Shown in pieces: positions 46,526 through 57,459 of a stretch of 64,000 nucleotides of DNA. The notes under the pieces were generated by a model that saw only the letters and a program-made list of their open reading frames with translations, did no database searches and was not told the origin of the DNA. The DNA lies in assembly GCF_036850765.1 (NCBI RefSeq), contig NC_089492.1, positions 97,793,022 to 97,857,021 of the forward strand. Reading direction: 5' to 3'. The first letter of the stretch is position 1; the number at the start of each line of letters is the position of its first letter. The position numbers and the translations under genes are program-made. This DNA comes from Saccopteryx bilineata. Its lineage: Eukaryota; Chordata; Mammalia; Chiroptera; Emballonuridae.

Positions 46526-46681
46526 TTTTAACTGAAATGAGAGAAAGTTGAGTAGAACCGTCATACTGTTAAATGTTATATGTTTAATTTGAGGCAAAAA
46601 TTTATTGCAGGGCATTTCTTTATTCCTTTTTTTTTTCCTTAAAAACAGACCCTCTCTCAGCAGCTAAAGGATCCTAACTAC

Positions 46682-47078
46682 GGCCTGACCAGGCCGTGGC
46701 ATAATGGAGAGAGCGTTGGACTGGGATGCAGAGGACCCCAGTTTGAAACCTCAAAGTTGCCAGCTTGAGCGTGGGCTCATCCAGCTTGAGCACGGTCTCA
46801 CTGGCTTGAGCGCGGGTTCACTGGCTTGAGCATGGAATCACAGTTGTGACTCCATGGTGGCTGACTTGAAGCCGAAAGTCGCTGGCATGAGCCCAAAGGT
46901 CACTGACTTGAGCAAGGGGTCAGTCACTCTGCTGTAGTCCTCTGGTCAAGGCACATATAGGAAAGCAATCAATGAACAACTAAGGAGCTGCAACAAAGAG
47001 CCACAATGAAGAATTGATGCTTCTCATCTCTCTCCCTTCCTGTCTGTCTGTCCCTATCTGTCCCTCTCTCTGTCTATG

Positions 47079-47082
<4 letters not shown>
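46682..47082 (+). mobile_element. tRNA-headed SINE, GACCAGGCGGTGG type, long variant
   Basis: Head GGCCTGACCAGGCCGTGGCA, then an expanded middle in which the phrase CACTGGCTTGAGC and relatives recur, making this copy about 70 bp longer than the one at 28208. It ends in GTCTGTCTGTCCC repeats running into the (CA)n tract. Confidence 0.85.

Positions 47083-47117
<35 letters not shown>
47081..47117. repeat. (CA)n microsatellite
   Basis: About 18 CA units at the 3' end of the SINE. Confidence 0.95.
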
Positions 47118-47118
<1 letters not shown>

Positions 47119-47214
47119 GATCCCAATTATAGTAAATTCTCCACACCTCTCTCAGGTTTGCATAAATATACTTCCTTTCCAAGAAAAAAAAAAGAAAATG
47201 GTAAAAATAAGTGG

Positions 47215-47465
47215 AAGGAATTAAGTAAAGAAAAAAGAATTTATAGACACAGACAACAGAGTGGGGATGCAGGAAGGAAAGGGTGATGGGGGTGGAGGAG
47301 GGAGAAGGAGGAGGGAGGATAGATGGTGATGGAGGGAGACTTGACTAGGGGTGGTGAACACACCATGCACTATAGAGATGATGTATTATAGAACTATACA
47401 CCTGAAACCTGCATAAGTTTATTAACCAATGTCACCCTAATAAATTGAATAAAAAGAAAAAGAAG
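47215..47465 (+). mobile_element. L1 3' UTR fragment, sense
   Basis: G-rich tract (about 47281-47337), then AACACACCATGCACTATAGA, CTATACACCTGAAACCTGCA and a terminal AATAAATTGAATAAAAAG tail. The element is very strongly 5'-truncated. Confidence 0.8.
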
Positions 47466-48023
47466 GCCACCAGAAAGGATGTTTTTCTTATGGGACAGTA
47501 CTAAGGACAAACTGTGCTCATTGCGGAAGCAGCAGAAAAAGGGCAGCCCCTGTTGGGAACTGGCTGGAGCATCTGAGGAAGGAGCAGCCCCCCTCAGGAG
47601 AGTCAGTATGCCCCGAGATGCTGTGGGGCTATCATGCAGATGAGCACACTGTGGGGTTTTTTCCTTCAATTCTATTCTGGGGTGCAATATTAATTGGGTA
47701 CCCAATAGCTCCTGAATTACCTTTTTGCTAAGTGAAGATGTACCTTGCGGTTGTTAAATCATTTTCTACTGGGGGTAAAGGAAGAATTGCTCACCTCTTA
47801 TGGGGAACATTTATCTGTTACAAATCTTTGAGTCTCATTAGTACTTACTATAAAAATTGTTATTAAATGAGCCACAAGAATTAATGGCCTTCCAACATGT
47901 CAGAAATGTTATTCCATGACTAATAATTAGTAATATAATATAAAGCAATGAAAAATGCCAGTGAAGAGAAGATCATATTGTACAGACTTCTAAGTTTTCC
48001 TGGAGTCCAGAAATGTTACGACG
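47466..48023. other. No gene seen
   Basis: A GC-richer block at about 47510-47650 is of unknown origin (possibly an old LTR); the rest is AT-rich. No coding frame is convincing. Confidence 0.5.
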
Positions 48024-48102
48024 TAGAGTAGTACCCCCATATCCACAAAGAATACATTCCAAGAATCCCAGTGGTTGCCTGAAACTGCAAATAGTACCAA
48101 AA

Positions 48103-48104
48103 CT

Positions 48105-48153
<49 letters not shown>

Positions 48154-48154
48154 A
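48103..48154. repeat. (TA)n(TG)n compound microsatellite
   Basis: About 13 TA followed by about 13 TG units inside the Tigger element; alternating purine-pyrimidine throughout. Confidence 0.95.
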
Positions 48155-48401
48155 TTATGTTTTTCCTATGCATGCATACCTATGACAAAGTTTAATTTGT
48201 AAATTAGTCATGGTAAGAGATTAACTATAACTAATAATAAATAGAACAATTATAACAATAGAATATAATAAAAGTTTTGTAAATGTGGCCTCTCAAAATA
48301 TCTTATTATGCTGTACTCACCCTTTTTGTTATGAAGTGAGATGATACAATGCCTTTCTGATAAGATGAATGACATAGGTATTGTAACATAGCATTAGGTT
48401 A

Positions 48402-49161
48402 CTATAAAGCAGGGGTCGGGAACCTATGGCTCACAAGCCAGATGTGGCTCTTTTTTTTTTTTTCATTTTTCTGAAGCTGGAAACAGGGAGAGACAGTCAG
48501 ACAGACTCCCGCATGCGCCCAACCGGGATCCACCCGGCACGCCCACCATGGGGCGATGCTCTGCCCACCAGGGGACGCTCTGCCCACCAGGGGGCGATGC
48601 TCTGCCCATCCTGGGCGTCGCCATGTTGCGACCAAAGCCACTCTAGCGTCTGAGGCAGAGGCCACAGAGCCATCCCCAGCGCCCAGGCCATCTTTGCTCC
48701 AATGGAGCCTTGGCTGCAGGAGGGGAAGAGAGAGACAGAGAGGAAAGCGCAGCAGAGGGGTGGAGAAGCAAATGGGCGCTTCTCCTGTGTGCCCTGGCCG
48801 GGAATCGAACCTGGGTCCTCCGCACGCTAGGCCGACGCTCTACTGCTGAGCCAACCGGCCAGGGCAGATGTGGCTCTTTTGATGGCTGCATCTGGCTCAC
48901 AGACAAATCTTTAATAAAAATAATAACATTAAAAATATAAAACATTCTCATGTATTACAATCTATTCATTTCTTACCGCTCATGTTCATGGTTGCGGGTG
49001 GCTGGAGCCAATCACAGCTGTCCTCCGGGACAATACCAAATTTTTATTGGATAATGTGTAACGTACGTGGGTCGTTGTGTGGCTCTCATGGAATTACATT
49101 TTAAAATATGTGGCGTTTATGGCTCTCTCAGCCAAAAATGTTCCCGACCCCTGCTATAAAG
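48402..49161. mobile_element. hAT-type MITE with a SINE inside
   Basis: Ends CAGGGGTCGGGAACCTATGG (from 48410) and AATGTTCCCGACCCCTG (to 49153). Perfect 8-bp target duplication CTATAAAG (48402-48409 and 49154-49161). Without the SINE it is about 318 bp. It is a different sequence from the MITE at 33966 but uses a nearly identical target. Confidence 0.92.
48440..48880 (-). mobile_element. Rhin-1-like SINE, long type, inside hAT MITE
   Basis: Full-length antisense copy. TSD AGATGTGGCTCTTTT (48440-48454 and 48866-48880) is entirely hAT sequence. It has three consecutive CCACCAGGGG-type modules (about 48543-48599), the last a perfect CTCF-core-like CCACCAGGGGGCGATG at 48584-48599. It belongs to the ATGGCGACGCCCAGG subfamily. 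Confidence 0.94.
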
Positions 49162-49539
49162 TTTACATCAACACAAGCACTGCATTAGCATTGACAATCT
49201 GATAACCAGGAAGACAACTGAGTGACTATCAGGAAGAGCTTTATACAGCAAGGACATGCTGAACAAAGGGATGACTCACATCCTGGAGGAGATGGAGAGA
49301 GACTGTGCAAGATTTCACCATGCTGCTCAGAACAGTGAGCAATGTATAACTTATAAATGCTTTATATCTGGGATTTTCCATTTAAAATTTTCAGATTGCT
49401 GTTGACTGTGAGTAACTGAAACTGTGGAAACTAAACCCACAGACAAAGGAGGACTGCTGTACTGCAGTAATAAAAACCAATGTGGCGTATGGTACATGGC
49501 ATATTTTTAAATGTTACGCATTTTAATTTAGGGCAAAAT

Positions 49540-49940
49540 TTCATTGTAGTGCCTGTTTCTTCATTCCTTATTTTTACAAGAGTCCCAGCTGGGGCTGGAT
49601 GGCTTAGGATGGTATCACTCAGACATATGCTGTTGGCAGACTGGTTAATGTAGGAAGTCTCTGCTGTAATCACTCATTTCTGCTCCATGTGATCTCGTGT
49701 CCTCCATTAGGCAGTCCTGGACTTCTTCACATGATGGCCTTTGGATCCAAAAGATAAGCTACAGAAGATAAAATCCCATTCTGAAGGACGTTTGAAGCCC
49801 CTGCTTGCATCACTTTTGTCAATGTCCTATTATCAGAGCAAATCACATGGCCAAGGCTTGATTCATGGGGTGGAGAAACAGCTTCTACCTTTGGATAGTG
49901 GGAAGTTGCCAAATATTGTGAAAATTATTGCAATCAATCA
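49540..49940 (-). repeat. Ancient LTR-like repeat, unassigned
   Basis: Phrases such as CTGCTCCATGTGATCTCGTG, TCTTCACATGATGGCC, CAAATCACATGGCCAAGGCT and CATGGGGTGGAGAAACAGCT look like a common ancient mammalian repeat in reverse. I cannot name the family with confidence. Confidence 0.4.
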
Positions 49941-50321
49941 TAACTGAGAACTTCGAGATCCTATTTGTTCTCTTATAGATTAATAATGTTAATTTTACTC
50001 TTTGTACATATAAATACAGAAATGTGAAAAAAAAAGTTTTTATTTGTTTGTTTCTACTTTGGAAAGGGATTACCCTTTATTCATCTTTCCTATTTTGGCA
50101 CAAATTCCAATATTTGAAACTTGATTGTTATTTTATGGGTATTTAGTGAATAAATATGTAACCAAATGAAAATATAAATGAACAAAAATTAACTGCTTTA
50201 TTTAACTAGAATTAAATAATGGTAGAGTATAAAAAAGTAATATATTTCAGATACTTCATGTCAATTTTTATAACCTTAATTTCAAAATTACAAAATAAGC
50301 TTATGATAGTCTATATCAGGA

Positions 50322-50515
50322 GTCAATAAACATGTGCCTGGCTGCCTGACTTTGTCAGGTTTTACTGGAACACAGCCACATCCATTTATTTCCATACTCT
50401 CTATGACTACTTTAGTACTACAACAACAGGTTTGAGTAGTTGGTGACCATAGGGCTAGCAGAGGAAAATATATTTAATATAGGACCTTTTAAGACAATAT
50501 TTGCTGACCAATGTA
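50322..50515 (+). repeat. hAT-Charlie-type relic
   Basis: TTTTACTGGAACACAGCCAC, CATACTCTCTATGACTACTT and TTTGAGTAGTTGGTGACCAT followed by TTTGCTGACCAA match, in order, a widespread hAT-Charlie MITE. Terminal repeats are decayed. Confidence 0.65.
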
Positions 50516-50574
50516 GCATTTAAACTTTTGAAACCATGAATTAGTATAGCACTTTTATTGTTATATTTAGTAGC

Positions 50575-50655
50575 ATATTATAGTAAATACATACATATAC
50601 ACATATATGTAAATACATATATATGTGCATACATATATATACACATACATTTCTG
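50575..50655. repeat. TA/CA-rich low-complexity tract
   Basis: Mixed ATACATA, ATATGTA and CACATA words with dyad symmetry. Confidence 0.85.
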
Positions 50656-50659
50656 CTGA

Positions 50660-50820
50660 CTATATCATGGATTACTAAGCATTGTGCTAAGAGGTTTATA
50701 TACATATTATAAAATTCAATATTTACAGTAATTTCATGAGTTATTTAATTACTAGTTTATAGCTAGTAAGTAGTATAGTTGGGAATGTAAATTAGTTCTG
50801 TAAGTTTCTAAACCTGTACT
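50660..50820 (-). repeat. MIR SINE, antisense, split by L1
   Basis: AAGCATTGTGCTAAGAGGTT and TAGCTAGTAAGTAGTATAG fit reverse MIR. Its last bases (CTCTTAACCTTTCTATTAC) lie beyond the inserted L1, at 53871-53895. Confidence 0.55.
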
Positions 50821-53800
50821 GGTTTTTTTATTATTATTATTAATTTTAATGGGGTGACGTTGATAAATTAGGGTTCATATGTTCAGAGAAAACATCTCCA
50901 GGTTATTTTGACATTTGATTATGTTGCATACCCATCACCCAAAGTCAAATTGTCTTCGTCACCTTCTATCTGGTTTTCTTTGTGCCCCTCCTCTCCTCCC
51001 CCGCCCCCCCCCCCGTGGTAACCACCACACTCTTGTCCATGTTCATGAGTCTCATTTTTATATCCCACCTATGACTGGAATCCTATAGTTCTTAGTTTTT
51101 TCTGATTTACTTATTTCACTCAATATAATGTTATCAAGGTCCATCCACGTTGTTGTAAATGATCCCATGTCATCATTTCTTATGGCTGAGTAGTATTCCA
51201 TAGTATATATGTACCACATCTTCTTTATTCAGTCATCTATTGAAGGGCTTTTTGGTTGTTTCCATGTCTTGGCCACTATTAACAATGCTGCAATGAACAT
51301 GGGGCTGCATGTATCTTTACATACTAATGTTTTTGAATTTGGGTGTATATACCCAGTAAAGGGATTGCTGGGTCATATAGTAGTTCTATTTTTAATTTTT
51401 TGAGGTACCACCATACTTTCTTCCATAATGGTTGTACTACTTTACATTTCCACCAACAGTGGATGAGGGTTCCTTTTTCTCTACCTCTCCAACACTTGTT
51501 ATTACCTGTCTTGTTGATAATAGCTAATTTAACAATGGTATCTCATTGTAGTTTTGATTTGCATTTCTCTAATAGCTAATGAAGATGAACATATTTTCAA
51601 AAATCTGTTTGCCATTTGTATTTCTTCCTGGGATAAGTGTCTGTTCATATCCTCTTCCCATTATTTTTATTGGATTGTTTGTTTGTTGTTGAGTTTTATA
51701 AGTTCTTTGTATATTTTGCATATTAGGCCCTTACCTGAGCTGTTGTTTGAAAATATCTCCCATTTAGTTGGCTGTCTGTTTATTTTGTTATCAGTTTCTC
51801 TTGCTGAGCAAAAGCTTCTTAGTCTGATGTGGTCCCATTCATTTATCTTTGCCTTCACTTCTCTTGCCTTTGGAGTCAAATTTATAAAGTGCTCTTTATA
51901 ACCAAGGGCCATGAGTTTAGTACCTATGTTTTTCTCTATGTAATTTATTCTTTTACATCTTATATTTAGGCCTTTAATCCATTTTGAATAATTTTAGTAC
52001 AAGGGTACAAAGTGTAGTCAAGTTTCATTTTTTTGCCTGTGGCTTTCCAGTTTTCCCTGCACCATTTGTTGAAGAGGCTTTCTTTTCTCCATTGTGTGTT
52101 GTTGGCCCCTTTAGCGAAAATTATTAGACCATATATATGTGGTTTTGTTTCTGGGCTTTCTATTCTGTTCCATTGGTCTGAGTGTCTATTTTTCTGCCAA
52201 TACCATGCTGTTTTGATTGTTGTGGCTCTATAATATAATTTGAAGTTAGGTACTGTAATGCCCAGCTTCATTCTTTTTCTTTAGGATTGCTTTGGCTATT
52301 CACGGTTTTTTATAGTTCCATATAAATCTGATAATTTTTTTGTTCCATTTCTTTAAAAAATGCCATGGGAATTTTGATGGGAATTGCATTAAATTTGTAT
52401 ATCACTTTACGTAATATAGTCATTTTGACTATATTTATTCTTCCTATCCAGAAACAAGGAATATTTTTTCATTTCATTGTATCTTTTTTAATTTCCCTTA
52501 ACAATGCTTTATAGTTTCCATTATATTGGTTCTTTACGTTTTTTGTTATGTTTATTCCTAGGTATTTTTTTGTTGTTGTTGCAACCATGAAGGGGATTGT
52601 TTTTTTGAGTTTGTTTTCTGATGTTTCATTGTTGGCATATAGGAAGGCAATGGACTTTTGTATATTAATTTTGTATCCTGCAACCTTACTGTATTGGTTT
52701 TTTGTTTCTAGTAGTCTTTTTGTGGAGTCTTTGGGGGTTTTGATGTATAAGATCATGTCTTCTGCAAAAAGTGAAACCTTTACTTCTTCTTTTCCAATAT
52801 GAATACCTTTTATTTCTTTTTCTTGTCTGATTGCTCTGGCTAGAACTTCTAGCACTATGTTAAATAAGAGTGGAGAGAGTGAACAACCTTGTCTTTTTCC
52901 TGATTTTAGGGGAAAAGTGCTCAGTTTTATGCCATTTAATATGATATCTAATGGTTTATCATAGGTGGCCTTTATTATGTTGAGATATTTTCCTTCTCTA
53001 CCCATTTTGTTGAGTGTTTTAAACATAAAATTGTGTTATATTTTATTGAATGCCTTTTCTGCATCTATTGATAAGATCATGTGAGTTTTGTTGTTTTGTT
53101 GATATGGTGTATTACATTAACCATTTTACATATGTTGAACCATTCTTGTGATTCTGGGATGAATCCCACTTGATGATAAATTATTTTTTTAATGTGTTGT
53201 TGTATTCAATTTGCTATTATTTTGTTTAGTGTTTTAGCATCTGTATTCATTAGAGATATTGGTCTGTAGTTTTCTTTTTTTGTGTTGTCCTTGCCAGGTT
53301 TCGGTATGAGGGTTATGTTGGAGTCATAAATGTGTTTGGAAGTATTGCTTCTTCTTCAATTTTTTGGAAGACTTTGAGTAGAATAGGAACCAAATCTTCT
53401 TTGAATGTTTGATAGAATTCACTAGTATAGCCGTCTGACCCTGGCTTTTATTTTTGGAGTGGTTTTTGATAGTTGATTCTATTTCCTCCCTGCTTATGGG
53501 TCTGTTTAGGCTTTCTGCTTCTTTATGACTCAGTCTAGGAAGGTTGTATTGTTCTAGGAATTTACCCATTTCTCCTAGATTATTAAACTTGGTGGCATAT
53601 GTCTTTTCATAGTATTTTACAATAATTCTTTGTATATCTATCATATCTGTGGTGATTTCTCATCTTTCATTTTTGATTTTGTTTATTTGAGTCCTTTCTC
53701 TTTTTTTCTTAGTGAGTCTTGCCAAGGGTTTGTCAATTTTATTGATCTTTTCAAAGAACCAGCTCTTTGTTTTATTAATTTTTTCTATTGATTTTATGTT

Positions 53801-53870
53801 TTCTATTTCATTTATTTCTGCTCTGATTTTTACTATTTCCTTTCTTCTGCTGGTTTTATAAACCTGTACT
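50810..53870 (-). mobile_element. Second antisense L1, 5'-truncated, about 3 kb
   Basis: Starts at 50821 with a reversed A-rich tail (TTTTTTTATTATTATTATT) and the C-rich 3' UTR, followed by ORF2 read on the minus strand, and ends at 53859 inside ORF2. TSD AAACCTGTACT (50810-50820 and 53860-53870). It is the same broad L1 lineage as the outer L1 at 3582. The tail has become a TTA/TAA repeat. Confidence 0.92.
51209..53859 (-). pseudogene. L1 ORF2 (RT and C-terminal part), broken
   Basis: Minus-strand ORF2 remainder: from just before the reverse transcriptase to the C-terminus. The longest continuous piece, 52469-53026, holds [12 protein letters not shown] and [11 protein letters not shown]. 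The catalytic FADD motif therefore reads FAED (52757-52768), replacing one metal-binding Asp with Glu. Frameshifts separate the pieces at 53660-53929, 53324-53644, 51966-52271 and 51667-51912. The first of these frames runs past the L1 edge and is open there only by chance. The endonuclease domain is missing through truncation. Confidence 0.88.
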
Positions 53871-53984
53871 CTTAACCTTTCTATTACATTAATAGCTGGT
53901 ATGTGAAAAATAACAATGTGGAGAGTCATTAAATGATTCTTCCCAGAGCAATCAAGACCAGATAGGTGACAGGCATTATGCTAG

Positions 53985-54478
53985 TAGCTTCTCATTCTAC
54001 AAAAAAATCTTTTGGATATACACTCAAAAGTGGGATTGCTGAATAATATAGTTCTAGTTTTAATTTCTTGAGGAATATCCAGCATGTTTTTTATAGAGGC
54101 TGTACCACTTACATTTCTTCCAATAAGTGATTCCTTTTCTTCATATCCCAGCCAGCCAGCATTTGCGATCTCTTGTCTTTTTGATTTCAGACATCTTATC
54201 AAGTATGAGGTGATATCTTACTGGGACTGGGTATATACCAAAAGATAATGAAACCATTACCTTTTTAAATAGATACATGTATTCCCATGTTCACACACAT
54301 ACACACATGCACACACACATACAATGGAATATTGTTCAGCCTTAAAAAAATAGGACAAATCTGTCACTTAGGAAAACATGAATAAACCTTGAAGGAATTA
54401 TGCTAAGTGAAATAAGCCAGACCAAAAAAAAAAAAAAAAAAAAAGACAAATACTGCATTGATCACTTACATGTGGAAG

Positions 54479-54515
<37 letters not shown>

Positions 54516-54690
54516 AAATTCAAAGAAACAGAAAATAGAATGGTGGTTGCCATAAAGTGAGAGAAATAGGGAAAGGTTAGTAAAGAATACAAACTTTCAG
54601 GTATAAGATAAATAGTCTAAGGATCAAATGAATAACTTGATGATTGTAGTTGATAACCCTGCACTGTATAATTAAAATTTGCTAAGAGAG
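53985..54690. mobile_element. Old L1 3' end with inverted 5' part
   Basis: 53985-54217 reads on the minus strand as the ORF2 C-terminal region. 54218-54690 is sense and starts at almost the same ORF2 point (GGGTATATACCAAAAG), then runs through TGGAATATTGTTCAGCC to the 3' UTR. The head-to-head junction at one ORF2 position is typical of twin priming. Two long A runs (54424-54444 and 54483-54512) are internal. No target duplication was found. Confidence 0.7.
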
Positions 54691-54714
54691 TAGAACTACA
54701 ATCCCACCAGTCAA

Positions 54715-54950
54715 TTTTTAAAAATAGTGACATTTATTTCATATTTATTAAGTGCCAGGCATAGTGTTAAATGTTTTAAATGCATTAACTTATTAAACTA
54801 CAAAATAACTCTAAAAGAAATGATTGGATTGCTGTTTTACAGATAAGAAATAAAAGCTTAGAGAGATAAATGACCTACCTTAGCTCCAATAGCAATTGAA
54901 GGTATGGAAATCAGCCTAGGTCTTTTTGAGTCCAAAGTCTCTTCAAATAT
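54715..54950 (-). repeat. MIR SINE, antisense
   Basis: TTATTAAGTGCCAGGCATAG, TTTTACAGATAAGAAATAAA and CTTAGAGAGATAAATGACCT follow reverse MIR order over most of its length; one of the best-preserved MIRs here. Confidence 0.75.
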
Positions 54951-56007
54951 ACATTTAACATTTTTTACTTAACAGAATATTGGTTAATAGCTTCCTAAAA
55001 TCACTCCTTAAAGGTAGAAAGGTTAGTTTTGTATCTCTCTGCATGAGCATTATCTCCCTTACCTTTCTATGTTCTGTGTGTGTTTTCTTTGTGTTCCTCA
55101 GCAGGTGACAAGATCAATATTCTTGTATTTCTTATTTCCTCTGTTCTCATGAGTCTCCAACAAACATGCTTCATGCCACAACTTAACTTATAGCTCTGGA
55201 CATATAATTAGTGTTCAACTAATTTTTCAATTATTAAAAAAGAGTAGATATGCTTATATTGCATTCATTGGTAACAAATTGGCTTTCCTATATCCACATT
55301 GTATTGTAGTAACCCAACTAGTATTCGACTTCATATTCTAATCCTTAGTTCTCTTTTAGCTAGGCAACATTGTTTCTAAGGTTTTGGATTTACAGAATTT
55401 CATTATAGTATATACCTCTACAACTTTATCTAGCACAATATTTGCTTTAAATTTGGTGCCATTCCCTTCTTATTGCATTTTTAATTCTTTTTATTCTTTT
55501 TTTCAATGAGAATCACATTCAATTGTTAACGTACATTTTATATTCATATTATTTCCCAGTAAACATTAGTTATAACCTTCTACACTGCTCTGAAGTCATT
55601 CATAATTTTATCCCTATCCCATTTATGCATCTTTGCTGGATTTGGTTTGCCCATTGCTCCTGATGGCCTGCGTTCCTGACCCAGCCATCCCCATCCGAGT
55701 CTGCTTCTTTCATTCTGTCATTCTCCCACTGCTGCCGTCATTGTAGAACATGAGATTTACTTAATTTCTACCTTAGTCCTAGACTAAAAAACCTTCCAAA
55801 TTTAGAATATTAATTACTTCAAAGTCTCATTAGATTTGCTGTCATATTTGAAATCTGATTTCTCTGAATTTTTTGATCCCTTATATTCATCAAAATAAGG
55901 AGATATTAAAGCCTAATTTTGTGATTTTTGTGGCTGCTTCTGTATTCATTGTTAGGAGTTTCTACCCTCCCAGCTTGTTGCCCAGTGAACATTCAGAGTG
56001 TATCACA
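54951..56007. other. No gene seen; unique DNA
   Basis: Nothing recognised over about 1 kb. Confidence 0.6.
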
Positions 56008-56423
56008 TTTAAAGAATACCTTGCCTGTGGTGGCGTAGTGGATTAAGCATTGACCTGGAATGCTGAGGTCACAGGTTCAAAACCCTGGGCTTACCCAGTC
56101 AAGGCAATATGGGGTTGATGCTTCCTACTCCTCCCCCCGAGTCTTCCTTCTCTCTCTCTCCTCTCTCAAATGAATAAATAAAATCTTAAAAAATAAAAAG
56201 ACAGCCTGACCTGTGGTGGCGCAGTGGATAAAGCGTTGACCTGGAAATGCTGAGGTCACCAGTTCAAAACCCTAGACTTGCCTGGTCAAGGCACATATGG
56301 GAGTTGATGCTTCCAGCCCCCCCCCCCTCTCTCTGTCTCTCCCTATCCTCTCTAAAATGAATAAATAAATTTTTTTTTAAATTAAAAAAGAAAAAAAGAC
56401 AGTCCTTTAAAGAATACCTTGCC
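56008..56423 (+). mobile_element. Two tandem short tRNA SINEs
   Basis: The first copy (from about 56023, CCTGTGGTGGCGTAGTGG) and a second copy (56204-56392, GCCTGACCTGTGGTGGCGCA) lie head to tail. The outer TSD TTTAAAGAATACCTTGCC (56008-56025 and 56406-56423) encloses both. The second copy has its own short AAAAAGACAG-like duplication in the A tail of the first. Order: first SINE inserted, then the second into its tail. Confidence 0.85.
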
Positions 56424-57115
56424 ACACTTTGCAGCCTGATGGGACTGGGACTACTTACACCACCTCCTGGGCTTTGCTCAAGAATGATGTTGTTTATTAT
56501 GTTCTGATAACAAAAATTCCAACGTATCCTGTTGCTAGCAGCTGTTCTGTGAATGGAGCAAAGCGAGTAGTAGGAGATGGCAATTCTTATAAATCAAGCC
56601 CTTTTCCCAATCCAAGAACAAATTGCACTTGATTTGACAGGCCTCATGAGAGCCAGGAGAAATACTGGAATACTGCGTTGTTTTGCTTGAGCTGAAGAAC
56701 TAAAGTTAAACATAAGTAAATAGCTTACCCTGAAAATCTTTTTTGTATGATATAAGTCATGTAACTTACAAAACAATTGTCAGGATGGGAAGTTGGTTTC
56801 AGTTTTTGTATCTTTTACAAGTTAGTATATGAAGCAAGGATCCAATACCAAAGTCAACAGCTGAATTTGAATTTTTTCAGAAGCACTTACCTCAAAATAG
56901 TTAAGCGTAAGGGAGGGAGGTTGATGGCTCAGGGTCTGTACAATGGAAGTAGATTGATGGAACAGTGGTGGAGCATTCTATTCTGAAGAATAGTCCTTCT
57001 TAATAGTGTTTTAACAGTGCAGGTTCTTATATAAAAGCTATACTTATCACAGCTCCCAGTGACACAAAATTTCAGGATATGTTGTATTGGGTAAATCTAC
57101 ATAGTTTAGAAGGTT
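56424..57115. other. No gene seen; short frame 56429-56632 unassigned
   Basis: A 67-codon frame (MQPDGTGTTYTTSW...) has no recognisable domain and lies in sequence of unknown origin. It may be part of an old repeat. I do not call it a gene. Confidence 0.45.
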
Positions 57116-57459
57116 TACCATATTTTCCCATGTATAAGATGCACCATTTTTCAAAAAATTTGGGATATAAAAACTGGGTGTGTCCTATACAGTGGTTGTA
57201 GATTTTTTTACTTGCATTTCCCACTTTTTCATGCTTGTTTTTGCACTCATTGTTGAAGACAGTGATTCATCATCAGACACAGATGAAGACAAGCTAATGG
57301 ATGGGAATTTTGACAGTGATGAGGAGTTGTATGAATTTTATGATGAATAAAACTTGAGTTCAATAACTTTCTGTAATACTTTTTTTTTTCAAATTTCAGG
57401 CCCCAAAATAAAGGTACTTCTTATACATGGGAGCATCTTATATATGGGGAAATACAGTA
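57116..57459. mobile_element. Pogo/Tc1-like MITE with transposase tail remnant
   Basis: TA duplications at 57116-57117 and 57458-57459 bound complementary ends: TATTTTCCCATGTATAAGAT on the left, and ATCTTATATATGGGGAAATA on the right. Inside, 57252-57350 encodes 32 residues rich in Asp/Glu (VEDSDSSSDTDEDKLMDG, then DSDEELYEFYDE) ending in TAA, with AATAAA right behind. It looks like the last codons of a transposase left by internal deletion. Confidence 0.75.
57252..57350 (+). pseudogene. Acidic C-terminal transposase remnant
   Basis: About 32 residues, 14 of them Asp or Glu, with a natural stop and overlapping AATAAA signal (57346-57351). Acidic tails ending in clustered Asp/Glu are common in pogo/jerky-type transposases. 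There is no start codon or catalytic domain in the element, so it cannot be a functional gene. Confidence 0.5.

Larger units (their letters stand above)
48024..49461. mobile_element. Tigger-type non-autonomous element, outer layer
   Basis: Target TA at 48024-48025 and 49460-49461. The left end GAGTAGTACCCCCATATCC is complementary to the right end GTCTGTGGG..GGAGGACTGCTG in reverse. The inner sequence, GATAAAGTTTAATTT-like and AATAAATAGAACAATTATAAC, is a known Tigger-derived MITE theme. It is interrupted by a hAT MITE (48410-49153) that itself contains a SINE. No transposase coding sequence remains. Confidence 0.7.

Noticed and set aside
56429..56632. 67-codon frame as a small gene or processed pseudogene
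   Set aside because: No recognisable motif, no A tail or TSD, and length is compatible with chance.
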